Below the pieces are notes generated by a model, which ran no database searches, had not been told where the DNA came from, and worked only from the letters and a program-made list of their open reading frames with translations. Position numbers and translations under genes: made by a program. 64,000 nucleotides of DNA from Protonemura montana (Eukaryota > Arthropoda > Insecta > Plecoptera > Nemouridae), in NCBI GenBank assembly GCA_947568835.1, contig OX387603.1, forward strand, positions 4,748,701-4,812,700, read 5' to 3'. This document shows positions 1-12,300 of this stretch, one piece after another (positions within the stretch are counted from its first letter, which is position 1; every line of letters begins with the position of its first letter).

Positions 1-2
1 CT

Positions 3-339
3 ACTGACATTGCAAAAGCAAAAGTGACTGAAAGTGCTGTGAATGAAGACAAGAACGACGATGATGAAAGGACAGATGATAAAGTGGAAAACGATGAGGA
101 TGGAAATGAAACGGGCAATGTGCAAATGGAAGACGAGGATGCTGATGCGGAGAAAGAGGACGATAATGACAATGACGACGCTCGGGAAGAAAACAGTAAG
201 AGAAAGGCAACTGGGGATGGCAGTGTGGAAGGTAGCCCTAAAGCAGTAAAAAAGAAAAAGAGAAGGAAGAAAAAAATAAAAGAGGGCAGTGATGACGAAG
301 AAAAAGACAAGGAAGATTCTGGTTCGAGTTCAGATTCAG
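3..339 (+). CDS. RAD54L2: RAD54L2-like exon 1 (of those visible): acidic N-terminal region with basic cluster
   Basis: Visible residues 1-112. Strongly acidic (runs of D/E) followed by KKKKRRKKK, a plausible nuclear localisation signal, then a Ser/Asp stretch. The frame is read from position 3. The donor is TCAG|GTAAG at 340, phase 1. The exon enters from outside the window, so the start codon is not seen. Confidence 0.85.
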
Positions 340-3300
340 GTAAGAGGAATTTGCCTTATCTCGGTCCTGCATATCCTGGATACATGAATATCCTGACAAA
401 ATTTGATAATAACCTTGACTTGGCTGGCAAACAGACAGGAATATGTTTCTACTTCATATTCCAGTTTATTTTGTAAAGTCACAGTCGCCAGGCCTACCAT
501 GAAGACATTTTTCTTTCGTTACTAAAGTGGCACCTACGTTTGCTTCAACGTGGCATAGAAAATAGTCCTTTCAAAAAAGTTAAAGTCGCAGGTTTTTTTT
601 TTTAATTATTATCAACACCATTAACGTCTCAAAAATTGATGCCCAAACGGGGGCATCAATTTTAAGGGAAGAGAGGTAGGTACCAAGAACAAGACATGCC
701 TTGCACTTGCATAAATGACAAACCAGTTGCGTTTTCCTGTTAAGCCATCAAAATGCTAACTAAGCTTTTGCAGCATAAATGTTTTTATTCTTGTTATCTT
801 CAACTTTGTCAGGATGAGTTAGGAATCATAACGGGCTGGACTTGCGTCGAACGACTGCCGGGAGATAACAGAAGTCATTGATAGAAAGAAAGTAACGCCA
901 AGTTCAAAACACAGATTTTTTTCTTACTCTTGAAAAAGTAGTGCCATAAAAATATGTTTTATAAAAACACAACACAGAAAGTATTTGGGTCAGAAGAATC
1001 GTTGAGTGTGCAGGTTCTAGGTAGAGGCAGAACGTTAATGTTTAAGTTTCTGCAGGAAAGATGGCCACCAAATGAGTACTTTACCGACAAAAATGCAGAG
1101 TACTGGAACACCCCGTTAAGTGGAGCCACTGCCGTATGAAATTTAATTTCGATATTTTTCGTAGGTTACTAGCTTTTGAATATCGTTCTATGTACATCAA
1201 TCGTTGAGGTATAAATTGAAGGAGATCTTTTGAGCATGAAAAGTCTCAAAAGCGAGTAAACCTACGAGAAATATCGAAATTAAATTTCATACGACAGTGG
1301 CTCCACTTAACTTTGTGGTAGCTTTATCCCAATTACTTCCTTTAATTATTTGACAATGTTTACACTAAAAATTAAGTGTTCTAAGTACAATAAACATCTG
1401 ATTAATAAACATTTCTACGTGCAGATTCCGGCTCTGGTTCCGGAACGGACAACAAGTCTAACGTGGAGCGGAAACTGTCGAACATGCGCCGGAACATCCG
1501 TGAGGTGATGTCGGAGAATCAGTTGGACGAGGAGACTCTGGCGGCGCAACGGCGTGAGATGGAGCGTTTGCGTCGCGTGCAAGACCAACAGAAGATACTC
1601 AGAGAGGTGAGGCACCCGGCATTTCAACCAGAAGTCGAGGTTCCCAGTCGCTTAGGGCTGGTTTCACCGATATCTGGCTCAACTCATATCATCTTTTTCT
1701 GGGAGTCCAGGGACTAAAATAATATTTTTTTATTCTTCAATTGGGGTAGGTTAAAACTGTTTCAGCAACTAAAAAAAAATCTCTAAGTTTGGTAGTGTTA
1801 TTAGTTAAAAGAAAATTTGGATCCTCAGCTGCTTCAAAAACTCGGAATTTTTTAACATAAAAAAACGCCTAAAACAGGCTCTTTAACAACGCATGTGACT
1901 ATAAGACGAAATAATATTTTTGATTTAGAAAAGCTTTAATCTGTGGCCAAAAGTGTGATGAGTCGCCTAGTTTTTGTTTCGTTGCGATCGAACAAGTGGT
2001 TTGGCCATTAACTTGTGTCCAGTAAACCAAGGTATAGACCTGAGTAAGCTACCAATACAACGGACTTAAACAAAAGATAATTTACTGGTGTAACATAGGT
2101 TTGGTCTTTGCCACTTTTGTCAATAACTGGATTCATCGTAGGAATTAAAGCATGTACCATTATTATACTTTTCAAAGAATAATCAGGTTTTTATTTGTAA
2201 GGTAAATTAATTTGAGGCATAAGATATGAAAGCAGAAAAATCCTAGTTTGGCATGTTTGCCATTATCCTGTTCTGTTATAATTCTCAGTCAAACCCCATT
2301 CTATTGGTTGGAATTAATAACGGCTCAGAATCAAGCAGACGCCTTTTACTAACCTATAACAACCTAGAAGTGAAAGAACTGTACCGATGTCCAAACAATC
2401 AACTCACTTACGTTTCCCCTATGTTCCAGGTTGCACGGCAGGCGGCGTTGAACAAGCAGAATGCCAAGACGCAGACTCGAGTCATCTCACTGCTGCGGGG
2501 CTCTGCGCTGCTCAGGCAGCTGCCAGGCGCGTCAGTCACCCCGGCCATCTCGGTTGGCCCGGCCACTGGCCCAGCTTCGTCCGGCTCTGTGCTCGTCAAA
2601 CTTGCCCAGCAGCCCGCCGCGGCATCCGGTGCAAAGAAGGTAGCCAGGGCTCGAAGTTACGTTCCCACTCGCGTGTAGCGGGACGATGGTTGCAATCTGT
2701 TCGACGGACAACCGTGAATAATTGCGCTGTAACCAGGAATGCCTTCAGTTACCCTGATACCAAACGGTTCTCGTTAGATCACCGAAGTTAAGCTATACTG
2801 CGCTGAGTCAGGTATTGAATGGGTGACCATTATACACATGACCAGTTCTGTTTGGGAGAGAGGTTGCAGGGATGAAAGTTAGTACAGCAACTTCATTCGC
2901 CTTGCTTATCAACCTCTCGACAGCATGGATTTGTGGAGGAATCCTGCTGTTTGAGTTGTACCGTCCTTCGGAAGGGACGTTAAGCCGGTGGTCCCCTTGG
3001 TGCTCTTCGACAGGAATAGGCTACGTGCCGGCACCGGGTTTCCCCTCCTCCCTTCTAGGCTAGGTTAGGTTCATCATCATCCACCCATTCACCGACGCCA
3101 TTAGACCAGTGCCGCAGGGCCAGTTGTCAAAACAGTGCGTCGTTAAACACCACAAATAATAATTCAGTAACCCTGAGACCGGGGTCAGTTTCAAGTGCTA
3201 CGGTGTGTAGTCCCAGTTTTAGGATCCAGGTTATTGTCGGCAAATTGGCTTTGCGTTCAACCCGCGCGGTTGTTTGAATTGCAACAATTCCACAACAGCT

Positions 3301-6300
3301 TCACTCGTGGTTCCCATCTCGGCTGACTCTTTCATCGTGCGGTAACATCACTTCCCCTCGTTCTAGGCCGCCTTGCTATCTTTCTCGGCAACTGCTGCTC
3401 TACACCACACCCTGGCATCTCTACCCCTCTTCCTGAATCACAAACTCACGCAGCCGACTTCTGTCTATGGCTTGATTTGATATTTGAAGCAAAAATATCG
3501 TTGCATTACCAGAATCATTTTACTATGATAAAATTGTAGCTAAAGTGCCATAAAACATATCTCGATAAACCACTGCAATGATCAAACTGTTAGAATGCAC
3601 TCCACTAACAAAACATCGGCGCGCTTTGCCCAGTGTGTTTTTATTTCTTGCGTGGCGTAAGAACCGTATGAAGAATCGAGAAGTTCACTCGGCTTCGAAA
3701 ATCATCACCTGGAGGCATCCCAAGCTGTAACTTTCTACGCTTTGCATCTGGAGGTTCCAGGCTTGATTCTGGTGACTGGTCGATCAGTTATTTAGACTGC
3801 TTTAGACTTAATTCCAAACTTCGTAAATAATTTGGAATAGATTGGTCCCGGACTGAGTTTGATGTGACTGGTTACTCTAGTAGCGAGAGCACCATGACTT
3901 CCTTGAATTTAAGACCCCAAGTTCAAACCTGATGCCCAAACCAAACCACACTAACCTAACTTAATCTAACTAAACTGACCTAACATAACCTGGCGCCAAA
4001 ACCAAACTAAACTGACTTAACCTAACATAACCTTACCTGATGCGCAATGAGAGCATTGCATTCAAGAGACCCTTCAAAAGCCAGCTGTGAATGTGGAAGT
4101 CACAGTAAAACTCCGTGCTTGCCGTCAGGTGATCGAGCTACTGCGTGTACCGCAAGGAGGTCGCTCCCCGCTGCCGCGGTCGCTGCTCACCAAGCCACAC
4201 ATGATGACTCCGTCAGTATCCATCGCGCCCGTTGCACCACGAGCAGCCACCACCGCTCCAGACCTCGGATCCTCTTCGGAGGACGATGACGAGCGGGCAA
4301 GAGAAGCGTTGAGGAAAGTGGCAGGCAAGCCCAAGCCAAAGGGACGAGGTAAAAGTGCGTGGAGACGGGCAAAGGTACAACGGGCCAAGCCGGGATACGT
4401 TCGATTCAATGTTGTCACGTTGACATTTCGTTGCATTTTGGCATATTATTTTGTTTCGTGTACGAAATACTACTTTTTTCAACGTATTTTTCAAATGTCC
4501 ATGAAATTTATTTTTGCATTAACTGCTGCAAATTATATATATTTTAATTTGTTTTAAAATTGTCTGATTGTCTGTAGCGAAGTTCCGAGTCAAAAGCTAA
4601 AAAAGTGTAATTGCTTTGTTACTTTGACTTTCAGCAGGGCTTTGAGCATACAAACTATTTTGTATTACAAATGCATTTTTAATTTTAATTTTTTTCAATT
4701 TTAAAATTTAGCTGAATTTATTTACATAAACGAGCATATTTTTACTGCCTGCGTATATTTCAATGTTTCTTCGATCATCACCTAATTTTTTAAAGTACTC
4801 AAATATTATTTAACATTTTATCGTGGCTTGGTTTGTAGTGCTTGTAGTGTTTATGGTTTGGATATTATTAGCAGGGATGTTCATCGGTTCCAATACTCTA
4901 ACCAATTAATAACCACCCGGTTGCCTCGGTGCCGGCATCCGGAAATTTACTGTCCTTTTATGTGCAATAACCGGAGCAGAAGAATCCGTGGTACCCACCA
5001 CCGAAAAGACAAACTGCCAGCAATCATCGTTGCAAAGTTTGCAGTGGGTAACTAGAAACCTTTTGGTAGCCATTTGAAGTTTCACCTCGCAATTTAGGTC
5101 CAAGTCAACTTAAACTAATGACACAGCAACCATTTTCCTTCCGTTCCGACATAGCGACATAATACCGACATAGTTTTTGCTCCAATTTATAGCAAGAAAC
5201 AAACAAATGACAGTAACCAGTTAATTGACCGATTAACAGAACCGATGAACATTCCTGATTTTTAGCTTTAGAACCGTACAACCTTGACGCTGATGTTAAA
5301 CTGAAGAGGAGGTTTCTTTCATAGTTCTTTGTTCGTCAGCATAACGGAAGGCCATTTATTTGCCAACATACCATGGGATGACTTGCCTGCTGTAGTTAAC
5401 ATCAACTCTCATTTCATCAGTCACGCTGATTGTCAAAAACTAAAGAACTAAAAGTAAAATTAAAGAAAAAGTAGCATATTAAATTTTATGTGGATAAAAA
5501 GTATTCCAGCTACATGGCACATGGGTGTAAAATTTTAACCCTTTCAGCCACTTGCTTGTCATGTACTACCTGTCCCAAGGGAAAATACACAAACAAGCCA
5601 TCACAAAGAACAAAAGACGGCACACCTCTATAACTACCCTCTCCACCCCCAGACGTGGTGACGATCAGCTCAAGTTCAGAAGACGACTGCATCCTGCTGT
5701 CGGAGCCGAGCAGCGAGGAGGAGCCAGAGGCAGCAGACGACCCGACCAACTCTGGCATGCACACCAACGACACGTACAACATCCCGGACGAGTCCGGCCG
5801 TGTGCTGGTCAACGTTGGACATCCCGAGGCAGACGCAGACATCTTCCTGGCGCCGCAGATCGCGAGGATCATCAAACCGCATCAGGTGCGCTGCCGTTGG
5901 TTGCTTTGAAAATGTGCTAAACCCTTTCATAGCCAGCACCTTATCGTGGTGGAGGGGTTTTGCATGATCTGATAACCCGGAGGCCATGCCAATGGGAAGG
6001 TTTCACTCCCCGTGAACCGGACAGGCTCCCAGCGAGGACCCAGACAAAAACTAGCCCACGCCGTCACTGTCACTGGACACTGACTTTGGATGGGAAGGAT
6101 TCTGGATTCTGGATGGGATTCTGTGAGATTTGTATCTCTATCACTTTTCTTTCACCACCACTCCTCCTCATTTCATGTTTCATCGCTTGCCAGCTTCCGT
6201 TTCCTCTTTCTGGGTCATTCCATGTGTAATCACTCACTTTTAATTAAATTTCACTTTGACCGACCCAGATTTTGATGAAAATTGGTATACTTGTTAAGTT

Positions 6301-9300
6301 TGTTGACTTAGGGGCTATTTTTTTTTTTTTTTTTTTTTGGTCCAACCGTTCGGATATTACAAGGGGGGGAAGTTGGGGTCATTTTGCCCCCCGGGCGTGT
6401 AGTGACCACCCTTTCTACGCAATATCTAGGGTTCTATGGGAGCTACAGAGCTGGGAAAAAAATCATCTGAAAGGTAATTTCATACCCTACCTGAATATGG
6501 AAACAAAAATGACGATATGTTAATACGAATTTAATTGTGATTTTACACATCTGCATTTTCCAAAATGACCATATCGCTGATGAGTCATTTTTGATTTGCC
6601 TGATTTTTTTTCTATATATACAGAACATACATATGATCATGTGTTCCAAAAATCAAGATGGGTGTTTTACCACTTTCCAAGAAAAAAAATTTTTTCTATA
6701 AAAAAGTGCCTTTTTGCCAGTAGAACAGCATTTTGATCACAATTATTGTGATCAGAGCACTGGCATATATTTTATATTAAAGTTGATTTTTGTTTGCACA
6801 GTTGCATGTTCTTGAAATGTTATTCTCTACAATACAAATCGATTGTTTGCCATATTCCTGTAAATCATGGATCAAGTTGAAACAGTTCATAGAAGTCAAA
6901 AGTTTGTTCATTTCTTGTCTGGACTTGCATCTACAAGAATCTTAAAATGGTATTCCCTAGAATACAACTATAGATTGTTTGTCATGCTCCTGAATCATGG
7001 ATCAAGTTGTAACAGGTTACAAGTAAAAAGTTTGGTAATTTCTTGTCTGGACTAAAGCAATCAGTCTCTGGCCTCATGTTGATGAGGATAGAAGCTAATT
7101 TGCTCTCAAGCACCTTTTATTTAGAGATTCATAATGTGCTCAATTGGACTGTTCTTTGAAGAAGAATGTGGACCCATCGAAGATCTAGCGATTAAAAGCA
7201 TTGAAAGTTTCAATAGTGACCAGCAGTTATCATTAGCTCTGCGTACTAAGTGTGATAATGTGAAGACCGTGTGTCATTTACATGAAAAGAAATTCCTTCG
7301 TCTGTATAGCTGTCACCACAAGTTATGCTGCGATCCGTTTCAGGCTCACTGTGGAATAGTGAAAGTTAATGGGTTAAGAGAAATTAATGCAGCATCCAGG
7401 ACGAAATACTTGGAGATTGCCGACCTCATCCCTGGAAAGAAATTATGCTCAACTTGCCGTAAGCTGCTCTCGCTCAGGCTGAAGGAACTAACAACCGTTT
7501 CTGTTCTAACGCCAACTAAATCCACTGAACTTGACCTACCTTTCGTGGACATACCCTGTGAAGCAGATGCCGTGAATCAGTCTTTAGCTGCATTTGGTGT
7601 GTCACCTATTAATACCACCAAACTAAAGGGTAAATCTATGTTTTATTCGAAAAGAAAGTTCAGCGAAATAACACAAGGTGTAAAGAAGAGATTGGAACTA
7701 GTATCTCCCAGTAATGAAGAAATCAGCAAAGAAGATTTGACATCTTCAGAGGAGTGCAAGGACAGCATCCGTGATGGGTCAGAGATAATAGCACAACTGA
7801 AAGAAAAGTTTAAGACGAGTACCAGAAGCGAGAAAATAACAATTTTATCTGTGCTTCCAAAAAGTTGGAGCATTAAGAGAATAATGCAAGAGTTCAATGC
7901 ATCTAACCATTTGGTACGTAAAACCAAACAACTAGTAAAGGCCCAAGGGATACTGCCATCTGCAAATCAAAAAGCAGGAAAAACTCTTTCCCCTGATTGC
8001 ATTCAACTGATTGAAGAGTTTTATGAAAATGATGATGTAAGCCGTGTCATGCCGGGTAAAAAAGATTTTGTCTCGGTTAAAGTGGGTGACAATCGAGTTC
8101 ACCGCCAGAAGAGACTAGTGTTAAGCAACTTAAGTGAAGTGTATCGCAGCTTCAAAGATAAATATCCTGACATCAAGGTTGGATTCTCGAAGTTTGCAGA
8201 GCTCAGACCCAAACATTGTGTTCTGGCAGGAGCAGCTGGGACACATTCTGTCTGTGTCTGTACGATACACCAAAACGTTAAGTTGATGGCTTTGGGAGCA
8301 AAGCTGCCTTTGCTTTCAGACGGTACCATCAAATCATACCAACACTGCCTTGCCAGCCTCATGTGCAACCCCCCGCTTCTCAACTGCTTTGTAGGAAAGT
8401 GTGGCAATTGTCCGGGAACCGATGAACTTCGTGAATGGCTAGAAATCTCATTCAGTGAAAATTTCATAGACTCTGTGACTTATAAACAGTGGCTGTCAAC
8501 AGACAGATGTACCCTAGAGACAATTACGAAACCTACAGATGAGTTTGTTGACTGTTTTATTGAAAAATGCATTTTATTAAGAAATCATGATTTTATTGCA
8601 CGGCAGCAAGCGGCATTCATGCAGGAGAAGAAAGCCAACCTTAAACCAGGGGAAGTTTTAGTAGTGGGCGACTTCGCTGAGAATTATTCTTTTGTGCTCC
8701 AGGATGCTGCACAAGGTTACCATTGGAATAACAGCCAATGCACCCTTCACCCATTTGTGTGTTACTTTAAGCCTGAAGATCGAGACATACAACATTTAAG
8801 TTACGTTGTCATTTCTGACTCGCTAACTCATGACACCGTTACTGTGCACACTTTCCAAAAGCACCTGATAAGACACCTGAAACAAAACATTTCGGATGTA
8901 TCCCATTTAATTTACTTTTCTGATGGAGCGGCAGCCCAATATAAGAATAAGAAGAATTTTTCCAACTTGTGCCATCATGAAGTTGACTTCGAACTAACTG
9001 CTGAGTGGCATTTTTTTGCCACATCCCACGGTAAAGGACCATGCGATGGAGTTGGTGGGACTGTAAAACGAAATGCAGCACGGGCAAGTTTACAGAAACC
9101 ATATGCCGACCAAATAATGACGCCGATAGACTTTTACCGGTGGGCAACAGAAAATGTGTGGACTGTAAATTTTGTGTTTGTAGCCAATGAAGAGATTACA
9201 GCAAATGGCATCAAACTTAAAGAACGATTCAAAGAATTAAAAACTATCGTAGGCACAAGAAGCTTTCATGCGTTCTACCCAAAATCGCTAACTTCCTTAC

Positions 9301-12300
9301 ATGTGAAACACTTTTCTCTTTCTGAAGAAATCAACATTGTGAAGATTGTTGAGAAAAATGAAGAAGGAGAAGAAGAAGAAGAAGAAGAAGAGGAGGAAGC
9401 AACAGCAGCAGAAATACCCGAGTTTGAGTTCAAAGACGTGGGCAGTTTCATCACTGTAGCATACAACGAAGACTGGTGGCTAGCGTGTGTTCTTGAAAAA
9501 TCATCACAGTCTCTTGAACTTCAAGTCAACTTTCTACACCCTCATGGACCAGCTCCATCATATTTTTATCCCAGTGTACAAGACAAACTAATTGTAGCTT
9601 TTGCTGATGTTTTAACACTGGCCGACCCCAACACGGCAACTGGTCGAACATACTTTTTGTCGGCTACAGACACCAACAGGGCAACAGCAGGGCTTATAAA
9701 ATATGTACCTCAATAAGGTAAACTACATCTCTCTTAAGATATGCAAATTTGTACTTCATAGTAGCTATGATTGTAAGTAATGATCATTTTCTTGAATGTT
9801 GTCTTAAATTCAGTTCATATTAATTTATATTATGAATGAATTTGCAGAAAACATTTTTTTTTCTTGGAAAGTAGTAGAACACCCATCTTGATTTTTGGAA
9901 CACATGATCATATGTATGTTCTGTACATATAGAAAAAAAATCAGGCAAATCAAAAATGACTCATCAGCGATATGGTCATTTTGGAAAATGCAGATGTGTA
10001 AAATCACAATTAAATTCGTATTAACATATCGTCATTTTTGTTTCCATATTCAGGTAGGGTATGAAATTACCTTTCAGATGATTTTTTTCCCAGCTCTGTA
10101 GCTCCCATAGAACCCTAGATATTGCGTAGAAAGGGTGGTCACTACACGCGCGGGGGGCAAAATGACCCCAACTTCCCCCCCTTGTAATATCCGAACGGTT
10201 GGACCAAAAAAAAAAAAATTAAAAAATAGCCCCTAAGTCAACAAACTTAACAAGTATACCAATTTTCATCAAAATCTGGGTCGGTCAAAGTTTGAGGTGA
10301 GTGATTACACATGGAATGACCCTTCTGTGTTTCGGGGCAGCAATAGATTACCCTACTCAAGCCGAAAGTCTCTAATGGCTAAATAACCAACTTTGGCACG
10401 AAGCCCTCGTTGCAAAAAAATGCCACTTACGGTGGTGACGTATATGTCTTTGGTTTCAGATCGGCGGCATCCGATTCCTGTTCGACAACATCGTGGAGTC
10501 GGTCGAGCGGTTTGAGTCTTCGACAGGCTTCGGCTGTATCCTAGCACATTCCATGGGACTGGGCAAGACACTACAAGTACGTTCGACTCATATGACTTCG
10601 AGTGGACCACTGGGTGCTCAGACTTGCATGATAAATCCTTGCCGACCAAATACTGGTGAAGTCTATGTTGTTTTTTAGACAAAAGTAGTACCTACACTGG
10701 TAACAAATAAGACTGTTTGTTTCAGTAATGCTACATTTTAGTATAATGCAGATATTGTGCCAAGTGGCTCGATATTGATTGAGGTGAAGAAGGAAAGAGA
10801 GAGGGAGCAAACTTACCAGAGAAGAAAATCGATGTCAAACGGGACACTTGTCGAGAAATTTCTGTAATTTCTGAGAATTTTGTTGTTTTGGCGTGTTGCC
10901 TCAGTCATTATTAGAGTAGTAATCATTGTTGTATGCTCTACAGTTCATGGTACTCAGTACTTAAAGTAAAAGGTTAACAAATTTGAGAATATGCTGTAAA
11001 TTTAATGCTTTTTAACTGGTTTAAAAAAATATTTTGGCCGTGCTCGTGGTCCAGGCTGAAGCTACGAAAACATATCCTGAAAATTAAATTGACAGCAGAC
11101 GAAACTGTTTGTCTGATTGAGTGCAAACAAAAGATTTGCCCGCAACACCGCGGCAACTAAGTAACTTGCGTTGATCTTTAGGTGGTGAGCTTCTGCGATA
11201 TCTTCCTGCGGCACACGCCGTCTCGCACGGTGCTGTGCATCCTGCCGATCAACACCCTGCAGAACTGGTTGGCCGAGTTCAACATGTGGCTCCCAGACAA
11301 GCCGCCAGAAGGAGCTGAACCAGACTCAGTCCGCGTGCGGGACTTTGGACTGCACGTGCTCAACGACTCTCACAAGTCTGTGACGGCTCGTGCAAGGGTG
11401 AGTTCGGTGAAGTTCGGGAGAAAGTTGAAGCGCTCTTGAACGGTTTCTAGTTTTTTTGCTGGGGGCTTTGAGAACGCAGTTTTAGGTGCATCGCGGTTGA
11501 ATGTTGGTATTTATGGTGAATGAAAAGTGACTGAACCTCCTATCAGAAAACTAAAAAAAAAAAAATTAAAAAAATTAGGAAATTGCTATTAATTAAATTA
11601 CGGTGAAAAGGTTATGTAAAATTGGTCAGAAATAAGCAAAATAAAAGGGAGTGAAAAATGTAAATTTTGATTAGAAAACATGACGACTTTTAACTCTACG
11701 ATAAGAAGTTAGAAAATTGCTCTTTTCAAAAAGCTGACCAAAACGTTTGTATTATTTTTGGCCTCTGATCAAAATTTACGAAGATCTGACTCGGCATATT
11801 CCCTTATGAAAGGCCCGTCTACTTTGTGAGGCCCTGCCCCCATTCCCCTTACTTTCTGACATAGAGCTTTCTAGTTTCACGAATTTCATAGTCATAATGT
11901 CATATCAAGCGAATAACATCGCTATCACTGAAGCCTTGTACTTCTTCCGAAGCCATTAGACCAGTGCCACAACTCCAGTAGTCATAACAGTGCATCGTTA
12001 AACCTCACTAATCAATCGATCAATCTCCTTGTTGTTGTAGGTAATCAAGGAGTGGTACAAAGACGGCGGCGTCCTGCTCATTGGCTACGAACTCTACCGA
12101 CAATTCAGTCTCAAGCGTTCGCAGCGCATCAAGAAGCGGCCGCGACACAAGCAAGCCGAGGCTGTAGTCGAACACGAAGATGACGACAAGACTAAAGCAC
12201 TGCTGGACGGTAAATTTCCGATACATGATTCCAGAACATAAGTCAATTCAAACTCTTACTCTCGATTGTTGCTGAATTTGGCTGGTATTGAGTTTTTTAG

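Larger units (their letters stand above)
6212..10322 (+). mobile_element. DNA transposon copy 1, 4111 bp, in intron 5 (Sola-like by duplication length)
   Basis: Begins GGGTCATTCCATGTGTAATC and ends with its reverse complement ...CACATGGAATGACCC. Terminal inverted repeats extend ~475 bp (about 6212-6690 and 9848-10322). The 4-bp target duplication is TTCT (6208-6211 and 10323-10326). One uninterrupted 860-codon ORF occupies the middle. Copy 2 has the same length and, where I compared it, the same sequence, so this is a recently active autonomous-looking element. Four-base duplications and a DDD/E-like ORF of this size are compatible with the Sola superfamily; that assignment is tentative. Confidence 0.93.

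Noticed and set aside
3945..4045. Chromosome end / true telomere
   Set aside because: Short, degenerate and inside an intron of a conserved gene.
6272..6523. Small frames within the transposon's inverted repeats (also 9895-10101, 20938-21144, 24390-24767)
   Set aside because: They repeat only because the terminal inverted repeats do; no start context or conservation beyond the repeat.
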